Shown here piece by piece: positions 36,201 to 51,200 of a stretch of DNA of 64,000 bases. Both the position numbers and the translations under genes were made by a program. The DNA comes from an uncultured Oceanospirillaceae bacterium (GTDB lineage: Bacteria > Pseudomonadota > Gammaproteobacteria > Pseudomonadales > Balneatricaceae): the NCBI GenBank assembly GCA_937138495.1, contig CAKZPE010000066.1:1-64000 (forward strand), in the 5' to 3' direction. The notes beneath the pieces were generated by a model that saw only the letters and a program-made list of their open reading frames with translations, had not been told where the DNA came from and did no database searches. Position 1 is the first letter of the stretch. Every line of letters starts with the position of its first letter.

Positions 36201-39200
36201 GCTACAGCATTACCCGCTTAGGGCGGGATGGCTCCAGAGTACTGGAGTTTGAGAAAGAATATCAGACTGCCTGTCCACAATTACCTGTTCGTCTGAGACC
36301 GCAGGAACAGGCTGTTATCCGGTTTGCGGAATCCGAACCGACCGAGTATGAGATTATTGCTGAAGATACGCTTGGACAGAAATCAGTCAGTCGTATTCTG
36401 GTACATCCTATCGGCAATGTAGCTCCGGAGGTACGGATTACAGTACCTGCGCAGGATCAGTTCATTGTTGCCGGCACATTTAATATTCAGGTGGGTCTGG
36501 TTGCAGCGGATGACCGTCGGTTGAGTCCGGAGTCTCTGCGTTTATATGCAAATGGTGTTGAGCTTAATCTGAATAAAGTTACCGGCGATGCACCTGGTGG
36601 TGACGCGGTTATCAGCCAGGCATTTGAATCAATTTATGACGCCTTTGAACGTAAGTATACGGTTGATATTGCTGATGAAAATGGTTACCGGAACAGCCCT
36701 AATTCACTGTTGATGTCAGGTGTTTTCAGTGTGCCATCAGGCTTGATTCGCAGTAATGAGACGATTCAGCTGACAGCAACGATTGAAGATTCAGACGGTG
36801 CTTTAGCGCGATCCGATTTGTCATTTACCGGCGCGGCTGATGAGATCTCACCGGAAGCTGCAATTCTGCAGCCGACGGTTGGATTTGGCCCCACAGAAGC
36901 AACAGACTTTACACTCCGGTACCGGGCATATGACAACGTTAAAGTTGAACAGATAGAAGTATTCCGCAGCTACGGTGTACACCGGCCGGGTCAGGATTAT
37001 GTAAAACTGGACTATGCTGAGCCATTGCTGGTTAATTCGGCCATTCCTGCAGCGGACTTTGAACCGATTACTGCAAATAATATTGAAACACCTAAGTATA
37101 CGAATACGGTTACTTTGCCGACAGTAAGCGAGATCGCTGCACAGTTTAATGGTTTGGTTCTGACGGATGACAGCCGGCTTGATGTTTGGGTGAAACTGAC
37201 TGTACGGGACGCTTCCGGCAATACCCGTATTAAAGAAGTCAGCTATCCGGTGAACCGTGATGCACGGCCGGTCATTGATGTGGCTGAACCGGTCAACGGC
37301 AGTTTCCAGGTCGAAAACACGGATATGCTGGTTAACGTAAATGCTTACGATGATGTGGGCATCGATTCATTGCGTCTGACGGCCGTAGCCGGTGAGGGCG
37401 CCGGTGCAACCGAAATTTATAATGTACGTTTGCAACAGCCTCCTTATGCCTTTGCTGTACCGTTACCTGCATATAATGCTTCAGAACCTGGTTTAAACAA
37501 GATTACCCTCATCGCTGAAGCAATTGATACTTATGGCGCTGTGCACGGAGACCCTGATCAGCATAATGCGGTTGAAACTCTGACTGTTGAAATAGTGGCC
37601 GATCAGCCGCCAACGGTTGTTATTGCTAACCCGGAAGATGGCAGCAGTGTTACCGAAGGTGAGTTCCTGCTGGTGCAGTTGAATGCTGTTGATGATGTAG
37701 GGATTGATACTGCGATTCTTCAGGTTGCGGGCTTATTTGGCGGCGACCGCAGTTTTACTGACCGTACCTATCCTTTTGAATTTCTGGTTGAAGTTCCTTA
37801 CGGTCAGGCAGGACAGCCATTGTCCCTCAGTGCCCAGGTGACAGAGCGACGCAACAGTGGTACTGCTCAGACCGTCAGTACGCTGCAGCCGGTTATAGTG
37901 AATGTTGAAAAAGACGTGGTTGCGCCACAGATCACGCTGCTGCAACCGGGCTCACAGGGCAGTCAGGTTTCTGAAAAGCGGCCTTTGCCGTATCAATTGG
38001 AAGTCACCGATAATGTCAGGGTATCGACTGTTCGGGTGGAATTATTGGCTGATAAAGACCTTAACGGGGCATTCTCTGCGGATGAAGTGGTACAGCAGCA
38101 ACTGTTATTAACTCCGCCATACAATGGCAGCCTGAATACGGATACACTCGATACTTACCTGGCTGAACAGGCTGAGGGTAAGACCCGACTGGCGATGCAG
38201 TTCAGAGTCACCGCTATTGATGGTGCCGGTAACAGCAGTGTTGCCGATCGTCCCGTTACCTTGCTGAGAAATACTCCACCGGAAGTAACCGGTATTCGTC
38301 TTCTGGACCGTCAGGGACAGTCACTGGGTGAAAATATTGACCGCCTGGCTGAAGGCCGGGAGATACGGGTCAGTGTGCTGGCTGCAGATCCGGAAGTGGG
38401 TGTCAGTGAAGTAACCCTTTATCAGGCCGTGGGCGGTGCTGATGTTAATGATGTTACCTTTACTGAGTTCAAAGCTGACAGTGCCGCACCATTCCAGTTT
38501 GACTATGAAGTTCCTCTGGGGCAGGTCGACAGTTACGTGTATTTCCGTGCAGTTGCCATCGATTATGATGGCTATGAATCCGAAATATCTGTAACGCGCA
38601 GCTTCAGAATTACGGCGGATCAGCCGCCGGTTGCTGAAATTGTTGAACCGGCTAATGATGAGTCGGTAGTGATCGATGGACAGCTGTTGTCCATCAGTGT
38701 GAAAGCGACAGATGACCTGGGAAATCGGGGTATCGAACGGGTTGTGTTCTATGTGAACGGTTCACCGGTTGCAACGGTCTACAACAGTCTGAGCGACGTT
38801 TCCGGCAGTGCCGCTCAGGATCATATCTATCAAACATCAATCGTGCCGCCTGCTGGCGTGGATGGCTTTGCAATACAAGCCGTAGCATATGATATTCGTG
38901 GTCAGGCAGGCACTTCTCAGGTTGTGAATGTTGGTCGGATTGACGATACCGTTGTACCAAAAGCTGAGATACTCTCGCCACTGGATCAGGATATTCTGAC
39001 AGCCGGTGAAAGCCTTGTTCTTGCTGTTGCTGTCAAAGATATAGGTGTTGAATCTGAACGCAGTGTGATCGCGACACTGACACGTGAATACCGTGACACC
39101 AGCGGTAAATGGACAGCGCTTGATGAAAAACAGGCAGAGTTGTTCCGTGACGATGGATCAAGCCGTCCTGATATTGAAGAGAGCCAGCCTGATAATCACT

Positions 39201-42200
39201 ATTATGTTTACTGGTCAGAGTTTGCGGACGGCAATATCTTGCGCCGTACTGCATACGAAAATGAGCGGGTAAGGATGAATGTTCAGGTCTTTACCCCGGA
39301 ACATACTGCCCAGGAAGAAGCTCACTATGAAGTTGGCTATCCGGTTGCAGAAAGACGTTTCCTGAAACCGGGAGCAGACAGCAGCATTGCGTTGGCACAG
39401 TCTGTTTATTACACCAGTGTTGATCAGTTTAATTCATCGCTCAGAACCGGCGCTGTTGTGGCAGCCTGGTCTACCCGAAATCCGCTTGGCGATGAAGCTT
39501 CGCTGGGCTTCAGCTATAACGGTCAGGGGACAGACAAAAAAGCCTGTACCGCCTGTACCGGTATCTTCCTGGCAGATCTGGACTCAGAGCATCAGGATAA
39601 CGGTGATTATTTTGTATATTCTGAATTGCTGAATGGTGCTTCAGAAATCTTTGCCGGTACGGTTACCTCTTTGCAAAGTGATGCAAACTTTGTGTTTGCC
39701 GGTAAGTCGGGTATTGCGCCGGATACTGAATTTAAGCAGGGAAGTGCTGATCAGTTTGTGGGGCAGCTGGAGAATGAAATAGCTCAGGACCCTGAAACCG
39801 GGCAGCTTAGCCTGGGCAATAAAGCCGGCGAATTACTGATCTTCAATAATCAGAATGCTGATGGTCAGTTTGGTCTGCCGTATTTGCTGGCCGGCCGGAT
39901 TGATATGCCTTTCCCTGAGGTTTACGGCACAGCCCGTAAAGACTCTCTGGTATTCGTTGCCAATGGTAATGGCGGCGTGCAGGTTGTTGATATCAGTAAT
40001 GTAAATGCGCCATACCGTATTGGTTTTATCAAGCCTGACGGTTACGCACGTGATGTGAAAATCGCCGGTAACTATGCCTATATAGCAGCGTCTCATCAGG
40101 GGCTGGTGGTCGTGGATATTACCGATCCCCGGTTACCTGTAATTGCCACACTGGATACCGCTGGCATCGCGAACCGGATTGATATTCAGGGCAATCGTCT
40201 GATCATTACTGATATGGCCGGTGACGGTCAGGTGTCACAACTGAGCGTGGTGGACATTGCTGATCCATATTCGCCTGATCTGAAGCATACCGTGGCCCTC
40301 GCACCGGCCAGGGCTGATCTGGTCTCGGACGGAGTATTTGATGCGCAACTGATTGGTAATCAGATTTACGCCAGCGTGTTGTATTCAGATCAGGAAGATC
40401 AGCCGGCGCAGGCCGTCGTTGAAATCATTAATCTGGAAACGCTGACACGCCCGGAAACCGACTCTACTATTCCGGTGATGATTAACCGACATGCGGATCA
40501 GAGTGACTTTGCGATTACTGACATCGCCGTTGCCCGTGGAGGTATTCAGGTTGCAGCAGGTAAACAGGGACTCAACAAACTTGAGCTGACTCAACTGACC
40601 GTGTTGGATCACCAGCCTGCTTATGATGCTCAGGACATTAGCACTGACCTTTCAGAGATTACTGTTGAGCTTTCTGCAGTACTGCCGCCGGATACTGACC
40701 TTACGAATGCAGTGCAGGTTTATAAAGGCGCAGTGCTGGCTGATGCGGAAGGAAATTATCTGCTGGCTGAAGAGGTGTCTTCTGAGTTCTCGGTAGCCTT
40801 CGCCGAACGTGAGGGTGAAACCCTGTACCGTTTCCTTAACATTGCTTCGCTGAACCATACTTTTGTTCCTGGGCAGGAATACGTGGTGGTTGTGAAAGAG
40901 GGGTTACAACCGTTAACTGGCAATGCTTTGTCAGATGACTACCGTTTTTCATTCTTCACATCTGCTGCAGGTGATAACGCTGCACCGGATATTGTGACGA
41001 TTAGCCCGGATACAGGCTCGATTGCCGGTGGTACGCAGGTGATTATCTCCGGTGAGAACCTGCAAGCGGACAGTAAGGTTTATATTGGCGCGCAGGCGCT
41101 CAATGTTGATGACTTTATTGCGGCGGGTGGCTCACAGCCATACGATCAGATCATTGTTACAACAATTCCTAATAATGCCGGCCCTGCAGCAGTAGCCGTA
41201 CGCAACGCCGATGGCTTGCAGGATACGGTGATTGGCGGATTTAACTACGTTGATTTATTACAGATCTCATTTATAACGCCATCTGTACTGAATATCAGTC
41301 AGGCAGGAGAAAATGACCGGGTTGAAGTAACCGGCTATGGTTTTAATCCTCAGGTCACACTGAAAGCGTATCCTTCCGGTCAGCCACAACTGGCGAAAAC
41401 CGATACTGTGGATAGTGACCGCCTGGAACTTTACAGCGCTGAGAAACTTTACTGGTCAGTGCCTGATTTTGACGGTTATCGGGGATTCGTTGATGTTGAA
41501 ATCAGTGATGAGCAGGGCCGGGTTTATCAGCTGTCTAAAGCAATATTCTACGGTAAGTTGCAGGTATCCCGTGCACTGGAGACTGCCGCACCGGCGTCTT
41601 ACGATGCGCTTCGGCGAGAGCTTAAGAATCTGGCAGAAGGATTACCAGCCAGCCTGATTCCTGATCCGCTGAAACTGCCGGCCGGTAAAATTGTCGGCCT
41701 GGAATCAGACCCTCAGTTAGGCCTGATCTATGTGCTTGGGCAGGGAGTAAAGACCCCTGGTGGGCCTGGGCTGAATGAAATTCTGGATCAAAGTAACTTA
41801 ACCAGTTTTGTGACGCCAGGCTGGATCAGTCTGGTTCACTATCAGCGTGACGCAATTGCCAACGCTGCACCTATGCATGGACTGGGGTATTTTGATCTGC
41901 CGGCAGACTTAAACCCATCGGCAATGGTTCTCAGTGACGGGCAACTGTACGTCACCGCTCAGGGTTATGGGTTTGCAAACTTTAACAGCCATTATGAAGA
42001 TCAGGTAACACTGCTGGTATACGATCGTGAAAATCGCCTGCCGGGTGATTTACCGGCAGACAGCAGTAAAGACCGTGACATCCTTTATAGTTTGACGTTA
42101 CCGCTAAATAACGCGCCCCGTAAACTGCTGGTTAAAGATGACTTGCTGCTCATCGATGGCGGTGAGCAGGGGCTGCTTCTGGTCAGCATTGCAAATCCGC

Positions 42201-45200
42201 AGCGTCCGCTGGTTCTGAATAAACTGCAGACAGCAAATGTTGGCGGAAAGAATGTTGAATTGCATGTATCCGATTTCAGTGTACAGGCTGAAAAATTACG
42301 TGTGGCAACCGGTGCCGGCATATTCAGTTTTGATCTGGCCCGTCCGGGGCTGCCTCAGCTTGGCTATACGCCTGCCAGTGCAGTTGTCAGCGGATATGAA
42401 GGATTGCTGGATGGTACCGTTGACGGCAGTCTGCTGATTGCCGAAGGAGGGGTTGCATTAGCGAATGCTGAGAATCCGGCAAGTATTGAGCTTCAGGGAC
42501 GTTATCAGGCGAATGGTTTCCCGCTGCCAGGTAACACCCGGGCGGTACTGGGTGGCAGCGGTTTAGCCGTAACACTCAAAAGCCAGCACTGTGTGCCGGT
42601 TAACAGCAGTTCGAAGAAACCATTCGATGAGCACTATCTGAATATTTTTGATATCAGCGATGCAGACAATATGCTGGTGCTTGATGCTGCCAGAATTTCA
42701 GACTGTACACCGCAGCGGGAATTCCTCGATACGTACAGTAAAACCGGCACTGTAGGACCGCTGCTGTATACCGCTGATGGTTTAGCGGTTGCGACATCTG
42801 AAACAGGTGAGAATGGCTCATCTCTGTTACTGATAGATACCTTTACTCCGGATCTGGTTGAGTCCGTACCGGCGGCGGGTCAGCAGGGTGTAAGCCTGGA
42901 TACCCGGATCGAACTGTACTTCAGTTATGCACTGCCAGTTCCTGAGAATGAATCTGCAGCGGCTTATCTGTCCCGTTATCTGGCGCTACTCTATGCCGAT
43001 GGTCAGTCGGTACTGCAGGAAATACCTGTGACTGTCTCACTGGATGCAGATGATCCGCGCAGGGTATATCTGGATCCTCAAAGTCCTTTAACAGCTGACA
43101 GCCGTTATCAGATTACCCTCAAAGCAGAGCCGGGCAGTCGCCGTTCTGAAGGCCTGTTTGATTACCGGATTGAATTCTTTACCGGCTCCGGAAACGGTGA
43201 GCAGCCGGTAATTGACCGGGTTGAACCGTCTGTCGTAGATATTCAGGGAGGGGCTGTCTCCGTCATTGCCAGCCATACATCTGTACCGGCATTCTTTATT
43301 GCCGGTAAGCCTGCAGCAGTTGTCTCTCAGGAAGATACCGGTGCAGACCAGACGCGGTTCGTATTAACGGCACCGGAAAATCTGGCCGGTCCCGCAGCTG
43401 TGCAGCTGGTTGACAGTGACGGCCGTCAGGCAATTCGCTTTGGCGCGCTGCAATATATCGAACCACTGGTTCTGGACGCGGTAACACCGGCCTTTGGCAG
43501 CATTAATGGCGGCACCCGTATTACGGTTACAGGCCGCGGTATCAGTCAGGGCAGCGGCGTCCCACAGGTGCTGTTTAACCAGCAGCCTGCAAACACAGAT
43601 CAGATTAAAGTCGTTGATGCCAATACCCTGGAAGTGACGGTTCCTCCCGGACAGCTTGGGCTGGCAGATATTGAAGTGCGGCTAAGCACAGGTCAGACCG
43701 ACAGACTGTTTGAAGCATTTGATTACCAGCAGCCGGTGAAAGCGACGGTTACCACTGAGCAAAAAGACCGTTTCTATGACCTTGAAACCGACAGTACCGG
43801 TACCTATCTGATTGCTGCCGCCGGTAAGGGCGGAATACTGATATACAACATAGACTCCTCTACCGTCATTGCGGATGATCAGGACGTTGTAAATGCCGAT
43901 CAGTTACGGCAATTCATCGATCGTGACGGTGACGAAGTGGATGATCGTCTGATCAGCCGCATGGCACTTCCGGATGGCTATGTCGCCCTGGGCGTTGATG
44001 GTTATTTTGAACGCAATAATGACCGGATATTTGTCACCGGCGTGAAAATGAACGGTGATACACCGGTTGATGCCCGGTTGTTCATTATCGCGGTGGACAG
44101 TGTTGATCTGACCCAGTGGACACTGGTAAGAAATCTGCCGTTGCAGCAGGCTTTGGCGAAAGGGCTGATTGCTGAAAATAACCAGGCCGTCATTGCAATG
44201 GGCGCTGGTGGTATTGGCTTTGTCGACAGCTACCTGCAAACCAAATCTTATTTATCTGACAGCTTCAGTCTTCCGGACAGTAAGCCTGCTCTGGATGTTG
44301 CCAGAGTAACTGCAGGTGTCAGCACGGCAGCGACTGTTTATGCCGTCGCCGGTGGTGAATATGATGTGAACGCGAACCGGTTGACAGAAACCGAAGCTGT
44401 TGGCAGTGGTGGGTTCTATCTGCTGCAGCAAACGCTGGATACCGGTGTGCGTTTATTGTCACAGCTTGATATTCCGGCGAGCCGGGTAACTGTGGTGGAT
44501 CAGTATGCGTACCTGTCAGCAGGTGATGCCGGGCTGGTGATTGTTGATCTGTCTGACCTGAATCAGCCACAGATTATTTCCCGGGTTAATACCGGAAGCT
44601 ATGTGTACGATGTTTCCGTCAACGGCAATACTGCTTACCTTGCTCTGGGAAGCACAGGCATTCTGGCGGTGGATGTTACCGACCCTGCTAATCCGGTGAG
44701 CCGTGGTGGCTTCGAAACCATTTCCGGAAACAGTGTGCAGACCCTCTGGGCAACAGCATACTCAGTGATTGGCGGCGGTATTGATGCACTTAATAAAGGC
44801 GTCATACAGGAAACGCCTGACCTGTTGCTTAAACTGCACAGCTATACGCCGGATAACGGTATTCTGGATGCGGATGCAAACGGTGATGTGCTGCTTCGGT
44901 TGCGGTTTAACAAAGCAATTGATTTAGCAGATACACAGAACAGTCAGTACTTCAGTGTGACAAACTCCGCTGCTGAACAGATTCCGTTCACTTTGGAACT
45001 GACCAATAACGATGCACTGATTTCACTGTCGGCCCCTGAGCAGTTACTGGTTGGCGAACAGCTGACAGTTACTGTGGGTGCCGGACTGACGGCTTATAAA
45101 CCGGTGATCAGTGGTGGCCAGCAGGTAAATCTGACACTGTATAGCCTCGAGTCGGATCAGCAACTGCAATTTATCTATCGCGGAAGCCGCAACCGGGATC

Positions 45201-48200
45201 TGGAGATAGACTCAGTTGTACCACGCCGGGTTCAGACAGGCACAGAACAACAGATCAGTATATCAGTACTGGGAGCACCGCTTGATCCGGCCCGTGTCCG
45301 GGTATTTGTCGGCGCGACCCTGTTAAATATCCAGAATATTGTCAGTAATGATGATGACGAGAGAGTGGCTGTTATCACTGCGACTTTACCGCCGATCAGC
45401 GAGCCGGGTCAGTACGATGCCCGTGTTGAAGTTGAACGTTCCGGAATCTGGCAGTCTGCCAGTCTGCAAGGTGCTGTACAGCTGGACCAGGCGATCGAAC
45501 TGTGGTCAGTGTCTCCACAATGGGGACCGGTCAGCGGCGGTACTCTGGTCACGATTCGGGGTGCCGGTTTTGAACCGGGCAATACCGTTATCGATGGTCT
45601 GGAGCTGAAGATTGGCTCGCAGCCTGTGCGGCAGATTGAAGTGCTGTCGTCGAACCTGATTGAAATTATTACACCTGAAAATGTACCGGGTAAGCATAAC
45701 CTCTATGCTCAGGACCGCTTTGGCAACAGTGCTGAACTCAGTGGTGACTCCGGATACGGGTACGGTATCCGGCAGTTAAGCCGGATTACACCGGTACAGG
45801 TCGCGCCTGTGGACGTTCTGGTTGACCAGACGTCAGGCGTAGCAGCTGTCGCTACCGGTTATTTCCATGAAACCCGTGGTAAGCGCGTGGTCAACGGTTA
45901 TACCGTTCCTGAAACATTCAAAGCAGCAAGCTTTGATGTACAGAACCCTACCGATCCGTTACTGGTTGGTGGTGAATCAAGTCTGCCTTCCGGACAGCAG
46001 GGGCTGGCACAGCTTGAACGCTGGGCTGAAGCCGCAGCGCTGCAAAGCAGGCAAGCCGAAAATGATCTCCTGGGAACCGGTGTACCGCTGTCTGAAGCAG
46101 AACAAAAGAAAGTTGATGATGCGCAGGGTATTAATTTCCCATTATCTCTGGACTCACTGCGTTTAACAGAACAGCAAATTACTGAGCAGGGTGTTGTTAA
46201 GAAGCGCTTGTATGTTGCCACCGGTAATGGCGGTATTTCACAGCTTAATTTTGATGAGCAAAATGGCTTACAGGCCATTAATGATATTACCTTCGGAGAT
46301 CTGCAGGCGGTTGATCTGGTCGCCAGTGGTAACAGTGTTTATGCCTCACTGATTAATGGGCAGCTGCCAGAACAGATACCAAACGGAGCCTGTGCCAATG
46401 TTCCAACATCGGCTAACGGAGCCGGAATCGGGGCAGTTAACTATTTCGACCCACAGGATCCGGTGCTGCTGGAACAAAGCAGTAACTTGCCAGGCGGTCA
46501 GGATCTGTACCTCTCAGCAGGCTGGTTGTATAGCAGTGAATCGGCCGCGGCCCGTTACTGGAAGGTGTGTCAGGAAGCGCCAAAAGAATATACGGCAGAG
46601 CGCTTAACTGATGCCGGTGCCGGTTTGGTCGAAGCGGTCAACATTTTTGATCCGTTGCTCACCCGTCAGTTCAGTTTTGCAGAACATGTCTATGACAGCC
46701 TGGTATACGGTGACTACCTGATTGCTGCGGTGGGTAACAGCGGTGTTGAAATCGTTGAACTGAACCGCCCGGAAATCCGAACCATTGTCAGTCTTGATCA
46801 GCAGTTACAGGCCGTTGCCGGTAAAGCTGTGCGTCTGCGCCTGTTTGGCAGCCTGTTATTTGTTGCCGCTGATAACGGCGGTCTGGTGGTACTGGACATT
46901 GCCAGCCCACTGACGCCGAAGGTTGTTTCGGCCGGTAATAATGAAACCATCCAGGGGCTGGATTACTTTAAAGACCGGTTGATAACCGGTGGCGGTGCAA
47001 GCGGTCTGGGAACATTCCGTTTACCGGCAGCCATTGTCACTGGCAGCAGTGTGGCTGAAGGTGGTCTGCTGGCAACCGGTGCAGAACTGAATATTCGTTT
47101 CAATGAACCTGTAACCCTTGAATCCCTTGAGCGGGAAGCAGCGGTTAAGCTGACCCGTCTGGATACCGGCGAACCGGTGGCTGTCAGCCTGCGGGCAGTG
47201 AATGCTGCTAACGGCGCAGCCGATAGCTTTGTTGCTGAATTTAACGCGACCCCACAAACCCGCTATGAGCTGACTGTTCAGCTGGCTGATAACCTGCGTG
47301 GTGGTGCCATGTGGGCACCGTTCCGCCTGACATTTACGCAGGCGGCTGAAGGTGCACTGCAACCGTCAGTACAGAGCGTTGAAGGCGGCTTGTATCATCA
47401 GGGTGATCAGTCGGTTATCCGGATCATTGGTGAAGGCTTCCGGGACGACGCTGCTGTAGAGCTGTATCTGGATCAGTATCCGGTTCCGTATAACTTTATC
47501 AGTGAGACAGAACTGCAGATTCCGGCCGGTGCGCTGAACCTACTGCCACTGTCCGCCGGTCAGCACCATATCCGTGTGATTGATTCAGGCATGACCGGGC
47601 ATTATCTGGGCGGTGTTATTAAAGCTGACTCACTGACCGACAGCCGCTTTAAAGTGGTACCGGATACCGGTGATATTGCCGGTGGTAAGCTGATTACAAT
47701 TACCGCTGACCGTGATGTGATCCTGCCGGGCAGCAAAGTATTACTGCGTTCCGCATCCGGTAATGAAATTGAAAGCCTGACAACCGCAGAAGGGTTTGAG
47801 GTTGTGAACCTTCAGGACAATGTTGTCAGCCTGAATAGCTTTAACTTCATTCTGCCCGGTGTACTGCAACCTGAGCGTTATAATCTATATCTTAAGATGG
47901 CCGGACAGGAAATACCGGTTGGCGAATTCTCTTACTCCCTTCCACAGGGCTTATCGATTGAGCTGCCTAATTATCCGCCACAGGTGATAGGTGCATCTGT
48001 AGTTCGTGATGAGCAAATGTTCATCGGGGTACGCAGTGGTGCTTCGCCAACGGTGAATAACCGCTTCCTGATGAATTCAGGACTGGAAATTTATGATATC
48101 AGCCTGTGGGATAACCCGGTTCGCCTGAGCCAGTTACCAACCGCTCACCCGGTAACGGGTATTGAACTGGTGGGCAATACCGCTTATCTGGCCGGTGGGG

Positions 48201-51200
48201 CCGACGGCCTGATTCTGGTTGATATTACCGATACCTCTAATCCGTTGCGTTTACGCAATCTGCCGGTCGCAGGATACCGGGCGACTGATGTCGCGTATCA
48301 GCAGGGCCGCAATATACTGGCGCTGTCGATGGCAGATCAGTTAGGCACCGGATTAATCAGCTTCTTTGATCTGGGCAGCGACAGCCTGTTCACTCCTGTG
48401 GGCTTTAATCCGATACACCTTGTTGAAGGTGAGCTGGAAGGTCAGCCGCTGGATGTTCAGTGGCTGGGGAACAGCCTGTTTGTATTGCTCAAGCGTGGAG
48501 ACAGTCTGTTTATTGCAGAGTTTGATGACCTGCCGAACTCACAGAGCGTACAGCTACATGATGTACAGCGGGGTGGTGTGTCCGGGCTTAATGCCAGTAT
48601 GCAGGTTCAGTACGGACAAATATCCGTGACCACCGATACGGAATACGTTGTTCTGCAAAAAGACGCCCAGGCCGGTTATCAGCCGGTGTACTGGAGTGAG
48701 CTGAAACAGGCCGGTGCAGAGCTGAGCGCTAATGTCGGCAGCGTCTTTATCGCTGATGGTCGCGGAGTGGCTGATACCAGCAGTCCGGCCCTGGCTGTGA
48801 CGTCTGTTCAGCCACCGTCAGGCAGTATTCTGGCGGCAGGAGAAACCGTCCGTGTACAGTTTAATGATCTGATCAATACCGACGCAGCCGCACTGGCAGC
48901 AGGTATTCGTCTGGCTGACAGCAACGGTCAGCCGGTTGATACCGCTAATTACCAATTGGACGCTGCTAATACCCTGGCAGGTGCATACGTGGATGTAGTG
49001 CTGCAGCCTCAGTCCGGCCTGACTGGCTTTGAGTTACAGGTGGATCAGGTGCGTGCTCTGAACGGTGTTGAACTCACTGTGCCACTGACCGCATCTTATC
49101 AGCTTGATGCCGGAAACCGTCCGGAGATAAGCCGGGTATACCGGGATACCGGCTCGGCTACCCGCAGCCATTATGTCCATGCTGATGGCAGTGAAGTGCT
49201 GATAATAGAAGGTCAGGGTTTCGGAACGGACAGCAATGCATTGCAACTGATGGTAGGCGAAACCCGTGTCGCCACGTCAGCGATCAGCGAAATGACTGAT
49301 CAGCGTATCGAATTTACCTTGCCGCAACTGTTCCTGGAACACAGCAGTAATGCACTGCCGGTCAGCATTCAGAGAGAGAATCTGACCGGAACGCTTAACG
49401 GGGCCATTCTGGTCGTACCTAAGCTGGCTGTACAGCTGATTAAACCAAAACAAGGGCCTCCGCAGGGCGGTAATCATGTCAGCATTTACGGTCAGGGTTT
49501 CAGTCAGGATACACAGGTTCGTTTCAACGGTGCATTAGCCGGTGATCTGAGTGTTATTTCGCAAAATGAAATCCGTGTTCGGGTACCGTCTGGTAACTTT
49601 GGTCTGGCTCAGGTCGAAGCAACCAATCTGCACTTTGAAAATGAAACTGCGGTATCGCCAGTCGATTATTTCTATGCCGGTAATCCAACTGGCAGTGTCG
49701 ATCTGGACGCGGATAAACCAAGTCCTGTGGCTGCTATAACAGTTAAGGATCAGCTGATCTATGCCGTAACCGGTGGTCAGTACGACATCGTTGCTGAAGA
49801 TGGCCGAATTGCGAAACGTTTACGCAGTAATGTGGCACGCCTGATTGCTGCCGATGTATCTGATCCGGTTCGTCCGGTCATCATCGATAAGTCATTTGCT
49901 GATGACCTCAAGCCTTATCTGCTGGATGTGGCAGGTGGCTTGTCTCCGGCCGGATTTGTCGACATTGAAGCCGCAGGTAACGATCTGTTTGTTGCCGGTG
50001 GAAACCGTCTGTTCCACTTTGATACGACGCTGGCAACTGATCCGCTGCCTCTGGCGGACGTTGCTCTGTCCGGCACTGTCCGGGACATTGAAGTCGCTGA
50101 CGACTTACTCTTCCTTTCCTATACCGGCGGAATCAGTATTTATCATATTACTGAAGACCGTCAGTTGCGGGAGCTGCGTACCATTAGCAGTGCAGACCTG
50201 TCCGGCTCGCCGGGATCTGTCTCGGTGGTTAACGGTGAACTGTGGATCGCAATGACCAACTCCCGCCGGGTGATGGCGGTTGAGTTGCTGTCTGGCCGTT
50301 ATGAAACAGTACGAAACTTCACGACTCTGGACCTGTCCGGAAAACGGATAAAACCGCGTGATATTCTGGTGAACGATGATCTGGTGCTGATTTCGACCGG
50401 CAGCAGTGCAACCGTGCAGGCATACAGCCTGACAGCAGACTCCGCAGAGCCGGTTGCAAGCCTCAATCTGGCCTACCTGGTGAGAAATGGCGACCTCTAT
50501 GCCGGTCAGATGATACTCAAAGGACAGACCCTGTATGTCGCAGCGGGTCAGGGAGATCTGCAACTCTTTGATCTGTCCGACTGGTTACAGGGACGCTTTA
50601 ACACCGAAGTGCCGCTGCAGCATTACTTCAGTGCACTGGGTGACATTCAGGCAATTGCTTTCCATCCACGGGCGATGTACGCCGGCAGTTCGTTCCCTTA
50701 TCTGAACGGACAGGGTGTTCAAAATCCTCTGACGACAGAGCAAATCAGCGCCATCAGTCAGTTGGGTGGTCGCCTGAATACCATCGTGAATGACTTGCTG
50801 GTGGTTGTGGATCAGACCCCTGTACCGGAAGGCACGCTCAGCAGAAGTGATGATATTGCGGTGCAGTTTAATAAGATTCTGGACCATCAGCAGGTGACCG
50901 ATAATGGTGAAGCACTGGTTGAGCTGTATAGCGGTTCGGTCAAGCTGGCCGTGTATGTGAGTCTGGAGACCAATAATCTTGGTTCCAAAGTGGTGGTTAG
51001 CCCTGTAGGAGCGCTTGAAGACGGTCAGCGCTACAGCCTGAAAATATCTTCTGCACTGCGTGATATTGCCGGGGCGACACTGGCTGCGGATTACAGCTTC
51101 CGTTTCACCGCTGCAGATACTGAGATGCCAACAATCAGCCATATCGAACCTGCATATGGTAGCTGGCGTGGCGGAGACCGGGTGACTGTGTACGGACAGG

